64,000 nucleotides of DNA from Lentilactobacillus hilgardii DSM 20176 = ATCC 8290 (GTDB taxonomy: Bacteria > Bacillota > Bacilli > Lactobacillales > Lactobacillaceae). Below the pieces are notes generated by a model, which saw only the letters and a list, made by a program, of their open reading frames with translations, did not search any database and was not told the DNA's origin. Each line of letters opens with the position of its first letter. Within the stretch, counting starts at the first letter, position 1. This document shows positions 26,494 through 35,470 of this stretch, piece by piece. The DNA lies in NCBI RefSeq assembly GCF_000159315.1, contig NZ_GG669993.1:460135-524134 (forward strand), given 5' to 3'. A program made the position numbers and the translations under genes.

Positions 26494-26517
26494 CTAAAAA
26501 TTCTCCTTTATAAAAGA

Positions 26518-27202
26518 TTAAATTGTTGAATCAAAATTCTGTTTGATTTGTTCACTGCCACGACTCTTTAAAATCGAGCGCATTTTGGTTGTTAACAGAT
26601 CAATTGCAACTTGGTTCTCGCCACCCTCAGGCACAATGATATCTGCGTAACGCTTAGTCGGTTCAACAAACTGATGATACATTGGTTTAACCGTTGTCAA
26701 ATACTGATGAATAATGCTGTCTAATGAACGGCCGCGTTTCTTAGTATCCCGCTCAATACGGCGAATCAGTCGAATATCATCGTCTGTATCGACAAATACT
26801 TTAATGTCCATTAAATCACGTAATCGCTCATCGTCAAGTATTAAAATGCCATCAAGAATAATAACTTCTCGAGGATCCTGATGAATGGTTTTTTTACTTC
26901 GAGTAAATTGATTATAATCGTATACCGGCGTATACCGGTTTTTCAATCGCTTGATACTTTAGAAGTGACTTCAGCTGTTTAACCAATAAATCATAGTCAA
27001 AAGCCATCGGATGATCGTAGTTAACCCGTTTTCGCTGCGCCATTGTCATCTCATCTTGATCTTTGTAATACGAATCCTGCTGCAAGATCATGATTGAATA
27101 GTTTGATAACTCATCAAATATTTTTCGGCTAACGGTTGTCTTACCACTTCCCGAGCCACCAGTGACACCAATCACAACCGGTTTTTTTGCTGGTTCTGTC
27201 AT
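26518..27202 (-). pseudogene. udk: Uridine kinase, frameshifted
   Basis: Uridine/cytidine kinase of the pyrimidine salvage pathway, split into two frames. The N-terminal frame (27202 to a stop at 26912) holds the P-loop GVTGGSGSGKTT and QQDSYYKDQ, then runs off frame after AIEKPVY. The C-terminal part reads on as [25 protein letters not shown] and the Arg-rich lid DTKKRGRS. Deleting one copy of the 10-bp tandem duplication at 26919-26938 restores one 224-residue frame through [10 protein letters not shown], the usual Udk size. As given, the gene cannot make a full kinase. A TTG at 26946 could start the C-terminal piece, but that piece lacks the ATP site. Confidence 0.93.
26919..26938. repeat. 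10-bp tandem duplication inside udk
   Basis: CGTATACCGG occurs twice in direct succession (26919-26928 and 26929-26938). The insertion of one unit shifts the udk frame by +1. Confidence 0.97.
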
Positions 27203-27231
27203 TAATCGAATTTCCTTTCGGTTATCAACTC

Positions 27232-28350
27232 TTAATTATTTGAAGCATGTTTAGCAATTTGCTGTTGATGTTCTTCGTACGTTTTCGAATAATATACTTT
27301 CCTGGTCTTGGTATTTGCAACAAAGTATAAATAATTTTTTGAACGATCAAGTGGATGAAGTAATGCTTGAACAGAGCTGATACTTGGACTATCAAAAGGT
27401 CCAGGGCCAAAGCCTGTATATTTATATAGATTATAAGGAGAGTTACTCTGAAGATCCTTAGTTGTCAGTTGTTTATTATTACGATGAATGGCATACAACA
27501 CGGCGACATCAGACTGAAGCGGCATGTTAATGTCGATTCTGTTCAATAACACGCCTGACATCTTACGACGATCTGTCTGATTAACCCCTTCCCGCTCAAT
27601 TAGAGAAGCCAGTGTCATAAATTGCTGAACGGTCAATTTAGTCTTTTTAATTTGTTGATAGTGAGGCGCTAATACTTGATTAGTTTTGGCAACCATCTGA
27701 TTAACAAGAGACTTAAGTGACGTATTCTTCTTAACTTCATAAGTTGCTGGATACAAATATCCTTCAAGCCGGTATCTGACTTGCTTTGCTTTCATAGCAG
27801 AACCCAATAACTTAGGATAAGATTTTTCAAGCTGTTCCATAAATGCTTGATCTTTCATCACACTAATAAAGTTTTGCTTCGAAAAATCTGTCGTTAAAGA
27901 AACCTGAGTAGCAATTTGATCAATATTTGCTCCCTCGCGAACCAAAACCTTTCCTTTAGTACTTTGGATTGGCTGATCACTGCCACCTTTTTGAAGCTGT
28001 TTAGCAATTGTTTTCAAACTCATCGCTGGTTTCAACTGGTAATAGCCAGCACGAAACTCACTCATGTTATTGGATTTAACATAGTAATCAAAAACCATCC
28101 CACTCTTTACAACTTTCTTGTTCTGCAAGATTGAGCCAATCTGTTTATTGGATGCCCCAAGTGGGATATGAACCTGGGTAACGTTTGTATTCTGCGGATT
28201 CATTGGTTTCAGGGCCTCTTGAAAATACCGATAACCAAGAAAACTAATGGACACCGCCAGAATAATTAAAATCGCAATTACGGAAATAATGATTTTTCGC
28301 CCTAAACTACGGTTGGGTTTGGGGGTCCGTTCATTTGAGTTGTTACTCAT
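27232..28350 (-). CDS. mltG: Endolytic transglycosylase MltG (YceG-like)
   Basis: MltG, 372 residues, cleaves nascent glycan strands and is thought to terminate peptidoglycan chain growth. A cytosolic N-terminus of about 15 residues precedes one membrane span (about 16-38); the extracellular part has a LysM-like region and the YceG catalytic domain. The catalytic Glu lies in MTLASLIEREGVNQTDRR, and the conserved MPLQSDVAVLYA and SPYNLYKYTGFGPGPFDSPS follow. GGAGGAGC precedes the start. It lies upstream of udk, a frequent order in lactobacilli (mltG-udk-greA). Confidence 0.95.
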   Translation of the reverse strand: MSNNSNERTPKPNRSLGRKIIISVIAILIILAVSISFLGYRYFQEALKPMNPQNTNVTQVHIPLGASNKQIGSILQNKKVVKSGMVFDYYVKSNNMSEFRAGYYQLKPAMSLKTIAKQLQKGGSDQPIQSTKGKVLVREGANIDQIATQVSLTTDFSKQNFISVMKDQAFMEQLEKSYPKLLGSAMKAKQVRYRLEGYLYPATYEVKKNTSLKSLVNQMVAKTNQVLAPHYQQIKKTKLTVQQFMTLASLIEREGVNQTDRRKMSGVLLNRIDINMPLQSDVAVLYAIHRNNKQLTTKDLQSNSPYNLYKYTGFGPGPFDSPSISSVQALLHPLDRSKNYLYFVANTKTRKVYYSKTYEEHQQQIAKHASNN

Positions 28351-28394
28351 TAGATGCTCCTCCTATATTCTCAGCTTTCATTATAAGTTTGAAA

Positions 28395-30806
28395 CTACCT
28401 AATTTCCGCATTTAGTTCATCAGTTAACCGTTTTTTAATCTTTTCAAAAGCAGTTGTCACAACTTCATCCTTTAATGTCTCACGAGGATTGACATAATGT
28501 AACGAATAAGCCATTGATTTTTTACCGTCAGGAACATTTGCACCATCATAAATATCAAACAAACGAATATCATGAAGGAATGCACCACCACGTTTTTTCA
28601 TTAAATTAACAATTTGATCATTAGTCACGTCACTGTCAACTAAGAATGAAATATCTCGTTCAACTGATGGATACTTCGAAATTGCCTGATATTGATCATC
28701 ACTCTTTGGCAGATCGATTAATGTTTGCAGATTAAGTTCAAAAGCATAAGTTTCCTTAATCTTGAATTGTTTGGTGATCTTTGGATGAACTTGTCCAATA
28801 AATCCTACATAATGACCGTGGATATTAATATCTGCAGTTCTTCCGGGATGCATTTCCGGATACTTATTTGTTGACGTATACTCAATATCACCATTAATGC
28901 CAAGGTTCTCGATAAACTGATCAACAATTCCCTTTAAATCGTAAAAATCAACCGATTTAACATGATTATTCCATGAAGGATCTGTTAAATTACCAGTTAC
29001 AACACCGGCAACATGTTCCACTTCATCTGGACGAACTTGATCATCGGTATCTTTGTAGAATACCCGACCAGTTTCATATAAGGCAACATCATTAACCTTA
29101 TGAGCATGATTATAAGAAACATCATCCAACAAACCACTAAGTAGATTCATTCTTAATGTCGAATGATCCTGTGTCATCGGAGAAAGTAATTTTGTCAGTT
29201 TGCTCTCCCGCATCATGAATAGTTGCGCCTTTTCTTCCGTTGTCAATGAATATGAAATAGCTTGTGTTAATCCAAGCCCCTCCAGCACATGTCGAGCAAC
29301 TCTTTGGACTTTTTGTGCCGACGTTAACACACCTATCGTTTGACGACCAGTCGGCAACGTTGCTGGCAAATTATCATAGCCATAAATTCGAGCAACCTCT
29401 TCAAATAAGTCAGCCTCAATATGAATATCCCAACGACGTGCTGGAATTGTAACGTTTAACCCATCGTTTTGTTTTTCACTGATAAATCCTAAACGATCAA
29501 AAATTGCTTTAATGTCTTCAATCTTAAGATCAGTACCAAGAACATGATTCGTTCTTGCAGCTGTTATAAAAATCGTTGGTAATTCGGGATGATATTCTGA
29601 AGCAGTCACGATTCCTTTAGCAACTTTGCCACCAGCAAGCTCTTGAATGAGATTAACAGCTTCATTAATGGCATCTTCAACGCCATCTGGATTAATACCA
29701 CGTTCAAAGCGTTGTGATGCTTCGGAATGAAGGACGTGTCGTTGAGCTGTCTTCCGGATTCTAATAGAATCAAAAATAGCAGATTCTAAGACAACGTTTG
29801 TCGTCTGCTCATCAATTTGAGTATTGTAACCACCCATCACCCCTGCAAGTGCAATTGGATGATCATTATCGGCGATGACAATATCTTCGGGAGACAAATC
29901 ATGGTCCTCTTCGTCAAGTGTTTTGATCTTTTCGCCCTTTTGCGCCAAGCGAACTTGGATATCGCCATCAATTTTATCCTCATCAAAAGAATGTAGTGGC
30001 TGCCCATATTTCATCAAAATATAATTAGTCACATCAACAACGTTATTTATAGGTCGAACACCGGCATTCCAAAGGATAATCTGTAACCATGACGGACTAG
30101 GTGCAATTTTTACATCCTTAATGACACGTAACTTATATGTTTTTGCGAGAGAATTATCTGCAGAAGCTTTAATTTCGTCATTAACATTTAATGCTGAATC
30201 TTCATGAACAATCGGTTTTTTAATATCAGGATGCTGATCGTAAATAGCGGCTAATTCATGAACAGTTCCTAAAATACTTAACATATCTCCGCGGTTGGGT
30301 GTGACATCCAAATCAATGATTGGATCATCCATTCCTAAATAATGATAAACGGGTTCACCGACTGGAACGCTATCATCAAAGACATAAATACCATCTGCCC
30401 ATTCCTTTGGGACAACATCTTTGCTGAATCCAATTTCGTCCAGAGCGCAGATCATCCCTTCGGATTCAACGCCACGCATCTTCGAACGCTTAATTTTAAC
30501 GTTGCCACCAATACGCGAACCGGGCAGAGCTACAATAACTTTTTGTCCTGCATCAACATTTGGCGCACCACAAACGATTTGGAGCGGCTCCTCTTCACCA
30601 ACATCAACAGAGCAAACGTGTAAATGATCGGAGTCCGGATGGGAAGTCATTGATAAAACGTGGCCAATAACTAACTTTTTCAAGCCTTCCTCTGCGATGT
30701 CGACAGAATCAACTTCAACTGCAGTCCGTTCAATTTTTTCAGCTAAATCTTTAGCTGGAATATCTAAATTCAAGTATTTTTTTAACCATTTATATGATAC
30801 TTTCAT
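28395..30806 (-). CDS. pheT: Phenylalanyl-tRNA synthetase beta subunit
   Basis: PheT, 803 residues. Domain order: EMAP-like tRNA-binding domain (about 40-150: VIGHVLSMTSHPDSDHLHVCSVDVG), B3/B4 editing domain (about 210-390), B5 (about 400-480), a catalytic-like core, and the C-terminal ferredoxin-fold anticodon-binding domain (SKYPSVERDISFLVD onwards). With PheS it forms the alpha2-beta2 enzyme; B3/B4 hydrolyses Tyr-tRNA(Phe). It starts 3 bp after pheS ends and is governed by the same T-box. Confidence 0.98.
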   Translation of the reverse strand: MKVSYKWLKKYLNLDIPAKDLAEKIERTAVEVDSVDIAEEGLKKLVIGHVLSMTSHPDSDHLHVCSVDVGEEEPLQIVCGAPNVDAGQKVIVALPGSRIGGNVKIKRSKMRGVESEGMICALDEIGFSKDVVPKEWADGIYVFDDSVPVGEPVYHYLGMDDPIIDLDVTPNRGDMLSILGTVHELAAIYDQHPDIKKPIVHEDSALNVNDEIKASADNSLAKTYKLRVIKDVKIAPSPSWLQIILWNAGVRPINNVVDVTNYILMKYGQPLHSFDEDKIDGDIQVRLAQKGEKIKTLDEEDHDLSPEDIVIADNDHPIALAGVMGGYNTQIDEQTTNVVLESAIFDSIRIRKTAQRHVLHSEASQRFERGINPDGVEDAINEAVNLIQELAGGKVAKGIVTASEYHPELPTIFITAARTNHVLGTDLKIEDIKAIFDRLGFISEKQNDGLNVTIPARRWDIHIEADLFEEVARIYGYDNLPATLPTGRQTIGVLTSAQKVQRVARHVLEGLGLTQAISYSLTTEEKAQLFMMRESKLTKLLSPMTQDHSTLRMNLLSGLLDDVSYNHAHKVNDVALYETGRVFYKDTDDQVRPDEVEHVAGVVTGNLTDPSWNNHVKSVDFYDLKGIVDQFIENLGINGDIEYTSTNKYPEMHPGRTADINIHGHYVGFIGQVHPKITKQFKIKETYAFELNLQTLIDLPKSDDQYQAISKYPSVERDISFLVDSDVTNDQIVNLMKKRGGAFLHDIRLFDIYDGANVPDGKKSMAYSLHYVNPRETLKDEVVTTAFEKIKKRLTDELNAEIR

Positions 30807-30809
30807 TCT

Positions 30810-31859
30810 TTAGTTACCCCTCTTATCAAATTGATCTAAGAATCGAACATCATCAAGATAGAAATCCCGAATATCATCGACGCCGTATTTCAACATTGCA
30901 AAACGGTCAGGGCCAACACCAAATGCAAAGCCACCATACACTTTCGAATCTACACCGGCCATTTCCAAAACATTTGGATGAACCATTCCGGCACCCAAAA
31001 CTTCGATCCAACCGGTATGCTTGCAGACATCGCATCCCTTACCCATACAGTTAAAACAGGTAACATCAACTTCCACAGATGGCTCCGTGAATGGAAAGTA
31101 ACTCGGCCGAAGGCGAATATCAAACTTATCACCGAAAATCTTTTGCGCCATTGTAATAAGTGTTCCTTTAAGATCAGCCATCGTCACGTGACGGTCGATG
31201 ACCAATCCTTCAACTTGATGGAATTGATGCGAATGAGTAGGATCGTCAGTATCGCGACGATAGACGATTCCTGGTGAAATCATTTTCAAAGGACCCTTTG
31301 AAAAGTCATGCTTTTCAAGTGCCCTAGCCTGCATTGGAGATGTTTGAGATCGCATTAAAAACTCTTTACTTAAATAAAAAGTATCTTGCATATCACGAGC
31401 GGGATGGTTTTTAGGTAAGTTCATCATTTCAAAATTATATTTATCAGACTCAACCTCAGGGCCTTGCAGTACTTGATAGCCCATTCCTAAAAACAAATCA
31501 ACAAACTCATCAATGATTTGCTGAATCACATGGGGCTGACCTTGTGCAACAGGCTTTCCCGGTAAGGTCACGTCAATTGTTTCAGCTGAAAGCTGCTTAT
31601 TTAGTTCAGCATCTTCAAGCTTTTGACGACGTTCTGCAACCGCTTGAGTAATCGCATCACGAATTTTATTTGCATAACTACCAACTTCAGGACGGTCTTC
31701 CACAGGCAAGTCTTTAATGCCGCGCAAGGCAGCAGTGATTGGTCCTTTCTTACCAAGCAGATGAACCCGAATCTCGTTTAGCTTCTTAAGATCAACGGTT
31801 GAATCAATATCCGTTAAACCATTTTGTTTAATTTCTGTTAATTTATCGCGTAACGACAT
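30810..31859 (-). CDS. pheS: Phenylalanyl-tRNA synthetase alpha subunit
   Basis: PheS, 349 residues, the class II catalytic subunit. The N-terminal coiled-coil arm (1-90) is followed by motif 1 ([14 protein letters not shown]), motif 2 ([21 protein letters not shown]) and motif 3 ([18 protein letters not shown]). A cysteine-rich insertion reads [17 protein letters not shown]. The start MSLRDKL follows GGAGGGAA; the longer frame upstream would read into the T-box leader. Confidence 0.98.
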   Translation of the reverse strand: MSLRDKLTEIKQNGLTDIDSTVDLKKLNEIRVHLLGKKGPITAALRGIKDLPVEDRPEVGSYANKIRDAITQAVAERRQKLEDAELNKQLSAETIDVTLPGKPVAQGQPHVIQQIIDEFVDLFLGMGYQVLQGPEVESDKYNFEMMNLPKNHPARDMQDTFYLSKEFLMRSQTSPMQARALEKHDFSKGPLKMISPGIVYRRDTDDPTHSHQFHQVEGLVIDRHVTMADLKGTLITMAQKIFGDKFDIRLRPSYFPFTEPSVEVDVTCFNCMGKGCDVCKHTGWIEVLGAGMVHPNVLEMAGVDSKVYGGFAFGVGPDRFAMLKYGVDDIRDFYLDDVRFLDQFDKRGN

Positions 31860-31926
31860 GGTTTCCCTCCAAATATTTTTTATTGCGTCAAAAACAAAGT
31901 CAATAACTATTTCGTCAGCAAAATAA

Positions 31927-32165
31927 AAGCACAAAAAAAGCCCCGTCCATCAAGGGACGAAGCTTCGCGGTACCACCCTAATTTGTCACTAAAAAATGAC
32001 ACACTTAAGAATCATTAACGGTGACTACCGGAAAATTTTTGTTAATATTAACTCCCATTTTCTGCTCGAAAAATGAATTCGTACAACCAATTTCTCTGTT
32101 CACACCAACCACAGAGTCTCTAAAAAAATTAATTGCCTACTGCCTTTTTCTCAAACGCATTTACT
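31927..32165 (-). promoter_or_regulatory. T-box leader controlling pheST (tRNA-Phe sensing)
   Basis: The conserved T-box sequence AGGGTGGTACCGCG lies at 31966-31979 (minus strand), followed by a terminator GTCCC-TTGAT-GGACGGGGC then TTTTTTT. Upstream lies a stem I region with a candidate specifier UUC (Phe) in the ACGAATTCA segment. Uncharged tRNA-Phe would stabilise the antiterminator and switch on pheST. This accounts for most of the 342-bp gap between pheS and the HxlR gene. Confidence 0.93.
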
Positions 32166-32171
32166 TAATGA

Positions 32172-32200
32172 ATGATAATCTAAAATAAAAAAATGGTCAA
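32172..32200 (-). promoter_or_regulatory. Promoter of the pheST T-box operon
   Basis: TTGACC (32195-32200) and TATCAT (32172-32177), minus strand, 17-bp spacer; it starts directly after the HxlR gene's stop codon. Confidence 0.7.
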
Positions 32201-32201
32201 G

Positions 32202-32549
32202 CTAACTTTCAGTGCTTGGATACCATTTTTCTGACCATGAGTGAATTGCATGCATAATTGGTGCCAACTCTTTGCCTTGATCCGTTAACGAATACTCAAT
32301 AAGGGATGAGTTTGGATAATCTTTACGAATGACAACCCCGTCATCCTCAAGTTCACGCAATCGTTCTACCAATACCCGGTTGCTGCACTTTGGAATTTGT
32401 CTGGCAACTTCACGAAATCTCAAGGCACCTTCTTGCAATAAAACATCAATGATTAGACCGTTCCATTTCTTCCCCAGAAACGAAAATGTTTTTTCAAACT
32501 TCGGACAAAGAAAATAGTTGATGGGTTCACGTAATGCAATGTTTTCTTT
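32202..32549 (-). CDS. HxlR-family winged-helix regulator
   Basis: A 115-residue HxlR (DUF24) regulator. The domain is complete: CPKFEKTFSFLGKKWNGLII, LRFREVARQIPKCSNRVLVERLRELEDDGVVIRKDYPN and YSLTDQGKELAPIMHAIHSW. The single Cys near the N-terminus (about residue 16) is the position used for redox or electrophile sensing in many HxlR proteins. The start follows a perfect AAGGAGGGG. It lies 52 bp downstream of the HD-domain gene; the target is unknown. Confidence 0.9.
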   Translation of the reverse strand, partial: KENIALREPINYFLCPKFEKTFSFLGKKWNGLIIDVLLQEGALRFREVARQIPKCSNRVLVERLRELEDDGVVIRKDYPNSSLIEYSLTDQGKELAPIMHAIHSWSEKWYPSTES

Positions 32550-32601
32550 CATAAGTTTCCCCTCCTTAAACTTACTTGGATTAATACGAAAATCAAAAAA
32601 A

Positions 32602-33099
32602 TTATTTAGTCGTTGCAATTCTGTCAATTTGGTTCTTAACTTTGGTTCTAAATGGATTCATAAACTCTCTAACCGCTTCGTAGTCATCAACTAGCGAAAC
32701 AATCACACTCTCTTCATACTTCGGACGGGCAAGGGTAAGTCCCCACATGTGCTTTAAAATAATATCCTTTTCAACTGGTGAAAGCGTTGTAATCTTTTCT
32801 GCGTTTCTAAGTGCTACACGTGGGTGAACAAATGCATGTGACCCCAAGTCAAACTTAGTTGTCCGCCAATCGTAAAAGAACAGGTCGTGAAGAAGACCGG
32901 CTCGAGCGACCGCCCGATAATCCAAATCTCGCTTTTTTGCAATTCGATAACTATCAAATGAAACAGCTAAAGAATGTTCAAGTCTGGTAGAATGATGGTG
33001 TTGTTTATAGTTGGCTAATTTTTGAACAGTTGGGTTCTTAATCAGATCGCCAACAATTTGAACGTATTCAGAATCATTTTTCCATTCATCTTTGCGCAT
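32602..33099 (-). CDS. HD-domain phosphohydrolase, unknown substrate
   Basis: A 165-residue HD superfamily protein. The metal-binding residues are visible: His in HHHSTRLEHSLAVS (about 35-48), the HD pair in ARAGLLHDLFFYDW, and later His/Asp residues (FVHPRVALRNAE; SLVDDYEAV). No partner domain or membrane span. Members hydrolyse nucleotides or phosphomonoesters; nothing here shows the substrate. It may be co-transcribed with the HxlR gene below it. Confidence 0.8.
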   Translation of the reverse strand: MRKDEWKNDSEYVQIVGDLIKNPTVQKLANYKQHHHSTRLEHSLAVSFDSYRIAKKRDLDYRAVARAGLLHDLFFYDWRTTKFDLGSHAFVHPRVALRNAEKITTLSPVEKDIILKHMWGLTLARPKYEESVIVSLVDDYEAVREFMNPFRTKVKNQIDRIATTK

Positions 33100-33170
33100 A
33101 TTATACCCCTTTGCCCTTTATTACAAGACATCATACTAGATATCACCAAAAATATCAACAAAAACGAACA

Positions 33171-33938
33171 TTACTTTACAAAATGAAATATTAAGATTCC
33201 TGTCGCAACCGCGACATTCAATGATTCGGCTTCTCCATTCATTGGAATATACAAATTTTGATCCGTTTTGTCAAGTAGATCTGCTGAAACGCCGTTTCCT
33301 TCATTTCCCATCACCAAAGCAAACTGTTTGGTAGGCTCAACATCATCATATGAAATAGCCTGATCATTCAATTCCGTTCCATACACTGGTACATTATGCT
33401 TGTTAAACGCTGCCATCCACACTGCCAAATCACCCGAGTATAGTCGAACATGGAACTGACTTCCCTGCATAGATCTAACGACTTTTGGATTATATATATC
33501 AGCAGTTCCTTTTCCAAAAATAACACCATTCATTCCAGCAGCGTCTGCTGTCCTCACCATCGTTCCGATATTACCGGGATCCTGAATATTATCGAGCATT
33601 AACCACGACCCGCCCAATTTTTCTGGAATTGATTCATGGTAGTTTTCTGTTGTCAAAACCGCAAAAACGCCCTGGGGCGTCTCAGTGGCAGAAATATGTT
33701 TGGCAACTTCAGGTGTAATTAAATACGTATCAGTCACTGCAGGATCAACTTCCAACTGATCCAAAAAATTGGCATCCGTTACAATAACCGCATCAATTTG
33801 CTGATCATGTTTGATTGCTTCATCCACAATATGCCATCCCTCAATGATATATTGGCCCGAACTCAATCGTCCTTTCTTAGATTGCATCTTACGCCATTCT
33901 TTAACTCGATTATTTTGATTAGAAGTAATTGATTGCAT
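33171..33938 (-). CDS. TrmH/SpoU family RNA 2'-O-methyltransferase
   Basis: A 255-residue SPOUT methyltransferase that methylates 2'-OH groups in tRNA or 23S rRNA with SAM. The N-terminal L30e-like substrate-binding domain (1-100) is followed by the knotted domain: LDNIQDPGNIGTMVRTADAAG (motif 1), FALVMGNEGNGVS (motif 2) and IPMNGEAESLNVAVATGILIF (motif 3). Bacillus YsgA lies in the same context near pheS. The modified nucleotide cannot be told from sequence. Divergent from the acylphosphatase gene. Confidence 0.92.
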   Translation of the reverse strand: MQSITSNQNNRVKEWRKMQSKKGRLSSGQYIIEGWHIVDEAIKHDQQIDAVIVTDANFLDQLEVDPAVTDTYLITPEVAKHISATETPQGVFAVLTTENYHESIPEKLGGSWLMLDNIQDPGNIGTMVRTADAAGMNGVIFGKGTADIYNPKVVRSMQGSQFHVRLYSGDLAVWMAAFNKHNVPVYGTELNDQAISYDDVEPTKQFALVMGNEGNGVSADLLDKTDQNLYIPMNGEAESLNVAVATGILIFHFVK

Positions 33939-33994
33939 TAAGCTCTTCCTTTTATAATTAATTTATTAGTATAAAGTGAGGTGACTTTTAAAAT

Positions 33995-34279
33995 ATGGAT
34001 AAAGAAATCAAAACAACTGAACTGACTATTTTTGGAATCGTCCAAGGAGTGGGATTTCGTTGGGCAACCATTCAAGTTGCAAAAGAAATGGGCATTTCCG
34101 GATGGGTCCAAAACAAGCCAGACGGTTCCGTGAAAATCATTGCCCAAGGAAAACCAATTCCCCTGGCACAGTTTATTATGAAAATAAAAAATTCACCAAC
34201 ACCATACGCTCATATCAGATCTGTCTCTACTAAGTATATAACGAATCCAACGTTAAAGGGCTTCAATGTCAAATATTAA
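33995..34279 (+). CDS. acyP: Acylphosphatase
   Basis: A 94-residue acylphosphatase that hydrolyses acyl phosphates. The phosphate-cradle and catalytic Arg lie in GIVQGVGFRWATIQVAKEMGI (Arg about residue 23), and the catalytic Asn in GWVQNKPDGSVKI (about 42). GGTGAC precedes the ATG. It is encoded directly before yidC on the plus strand, a pairing found in many lactobacilli and enterococci. Confidence 0.95.
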   Translation: MDKEIKTTELTIFGIVQGVGFRWATIQVAKEMGISGWVQNKPDGSVKIIAQGKPIPLAQFIMKIKNSPTPYAHIRSVSTKYITNPTLKGFNVKY

Positions 34280-34309
34280 TAAAGATTAATAAGTTTCGTC
34301 AAGATTAAA

Positions 34310-34338
34310 TTGAAAACTTTCCCAGTATCGAGTAAGAT
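34310..34338 (+). promoter_or_regulatory. Promoter of yidC
   Basis: TTGAAA (34310-34315) and TAAGAT (34333-34338) with a 17-bp spacer, 39 bp before the yidC start. Confidence 0.6.
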
Positions 34339-34377
34339 TTACTTTGTCTATGTATAAATAAAGAAAGGTCTTAATCG

Positions 34378-35409
34378 ATGAAAAAACTTAAGCGCATAAC
34401 GACATTCGGAATGCTTTCCGGGATGGCGTTACTACTCAGTGGTTGTGTTCAGACCACCAAATCAGGTAAACCATATGGCCTGGTATACGATTATCTTGCT
34501 CGACCGGCTCAATCAATTATGGAGGCAATTGCACAAATTGTCGGAAGTTATGGATGGGCAATTGTTGTATTGACCGTCATTGTTAGAATGTTTCTTTTGC
34601 CAATTATGGTTCGTCAAATGAAGAGTTCGACAATTCAACAGGAACGCATGCAAATGATTCGTCCACAAATGCGTGAATTGCAACAACGGCAAAAAGCAGC
34701 AAAAACGACCGAGGAACAAACGGCTGCCAGCCAAGCAATGATGGCACTATATCGACAGAATAATATTTCAATGACGGGTGGCATTGGATGTCTGCCGCTC
34801 ATCATACAAATGCCGATCTTTACTGCCTTGTATGCCGCAATTCGATATTCGCCCGAACTATCCCATACGGTCTTTATGGGGATTCGGCTTGGTCAATCCA
34901 GTTGGCTTCTGGCTGTTCTTTCATTTTTGTCTTACTTACTACAGGGATATTTAATGATGTTAGGAACGCCTAAAGCACAGAAAAAGCAAATGGGTGCCAT
35001 GATGCTCATGAGTCCTATTATGATTTTGCTGTTCACTATTTCTGCCCCGGCCGGCCTGGGGATTTACTTCTTTATCGGCGGATTGTTTGCTTGTCTCCAA
35101 ACAATTATTATGAATTTATATCGTCCTGGCATTCGAAAAAAGATTGCCAAAGAGATGGAAGGCAAGAAGCCTGTCACTGTCGAAGACTTAATGCCGAAAG
35201 CACCTATAAATAAATCAAACGGCACTGATACCAAGGAAAATATTCATAATCGAAATCGGCAACGAAATGCTGGAAAGCAACAAACTGGTGAAACACAGCA
35301 GATAATCAAACCGGTTGAAGATGTTAATCCTGAAAAAACACAAACCAAGAAGCAACCTCACAAGAATGACAAACGGCGAAATGCCGGTAAGCAACAAAGG
35401 CATCGTTAA
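34378..35409 (+). CDS. yidC: Membrane protein insertase YidC/OxaA (lipoprotein form)
   Basis: YidC of 343 residues. The signal peptide ends in the lipobox LLSGC (Cys23), so it is a lipoprotein as in other Gram-positive YidC proteins. Five membrane spans follow (first about residue 60, last about 225-245), with the cytosolic hairpin about 85-125. The hydrophilic-groove Arg lies in IVVLTVIVRMFLLPIM, just after the first core span. The last 80 residues are a highly basic, Gln/Asn/Lys-rich tail that probably binds the ribosome. Which of the usual two YidC paralogues it represents is unclear. Confidence 0.95.
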   Translation: MKKLKRITTFGMLSGMALLLSGCVQTTKSGKPYGLVYDYLARPAQSIMEAIAQIVGSYGWAIVVLTVIVRMFLLPIMVRQMKSSTIQQERMQMIRPQMRELQQRQKAAKTTEEQTAASQAMMALYRQNNISMTGGIGCLPLIIQMPIFTALYAAIRYSPELSHTVFMGIRLGQSSWLLAVLSFLSYLLQGYLMMLGTPKAQKKQMGAMMLMSPIMILLFTISAPAGLGIYFFIGGLFACLQTIIMNLYRPGIRKKIAKEMEGKKPVTVEDLMPKAPINKSNGTDTKENIHNRNRQRNAGKQQTGETQQIIKPVEDVNPEKTQTKKQPHKNDKRRNAGKQQRHR

Positions 35410-35429
35410 AAAAATAAATTTTACCAAAA

Positions 35430-35470
35430 AAGAAGCGTCGGGGGATCTTTTTCCCGGCACTTCTTTTTTA
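35430..35470. terminator. Bidirectional terminator between yidC and the kinase gene
   Basis: AGAAGCGTCGGG and CCCGGCACTTCT form a stem with a small internal mismatch, an A run before and a T run after. Confidence 0.85.

Noticed and set aside
26518-26946. C-terminal part of udk as an independent gene.
   Set aside because: Its TTG start is an accident of the duplicated segment and the product lacks the P-loop; it is the 3' remnant of one gene.
32170-32215. Hairpin AAGC/GCTT at the end of the HxlR gene as its terminator.
   Set aside because: The stem is short, interrupted and overlaps the pheST promoter; the T run fits the promoter spacer.
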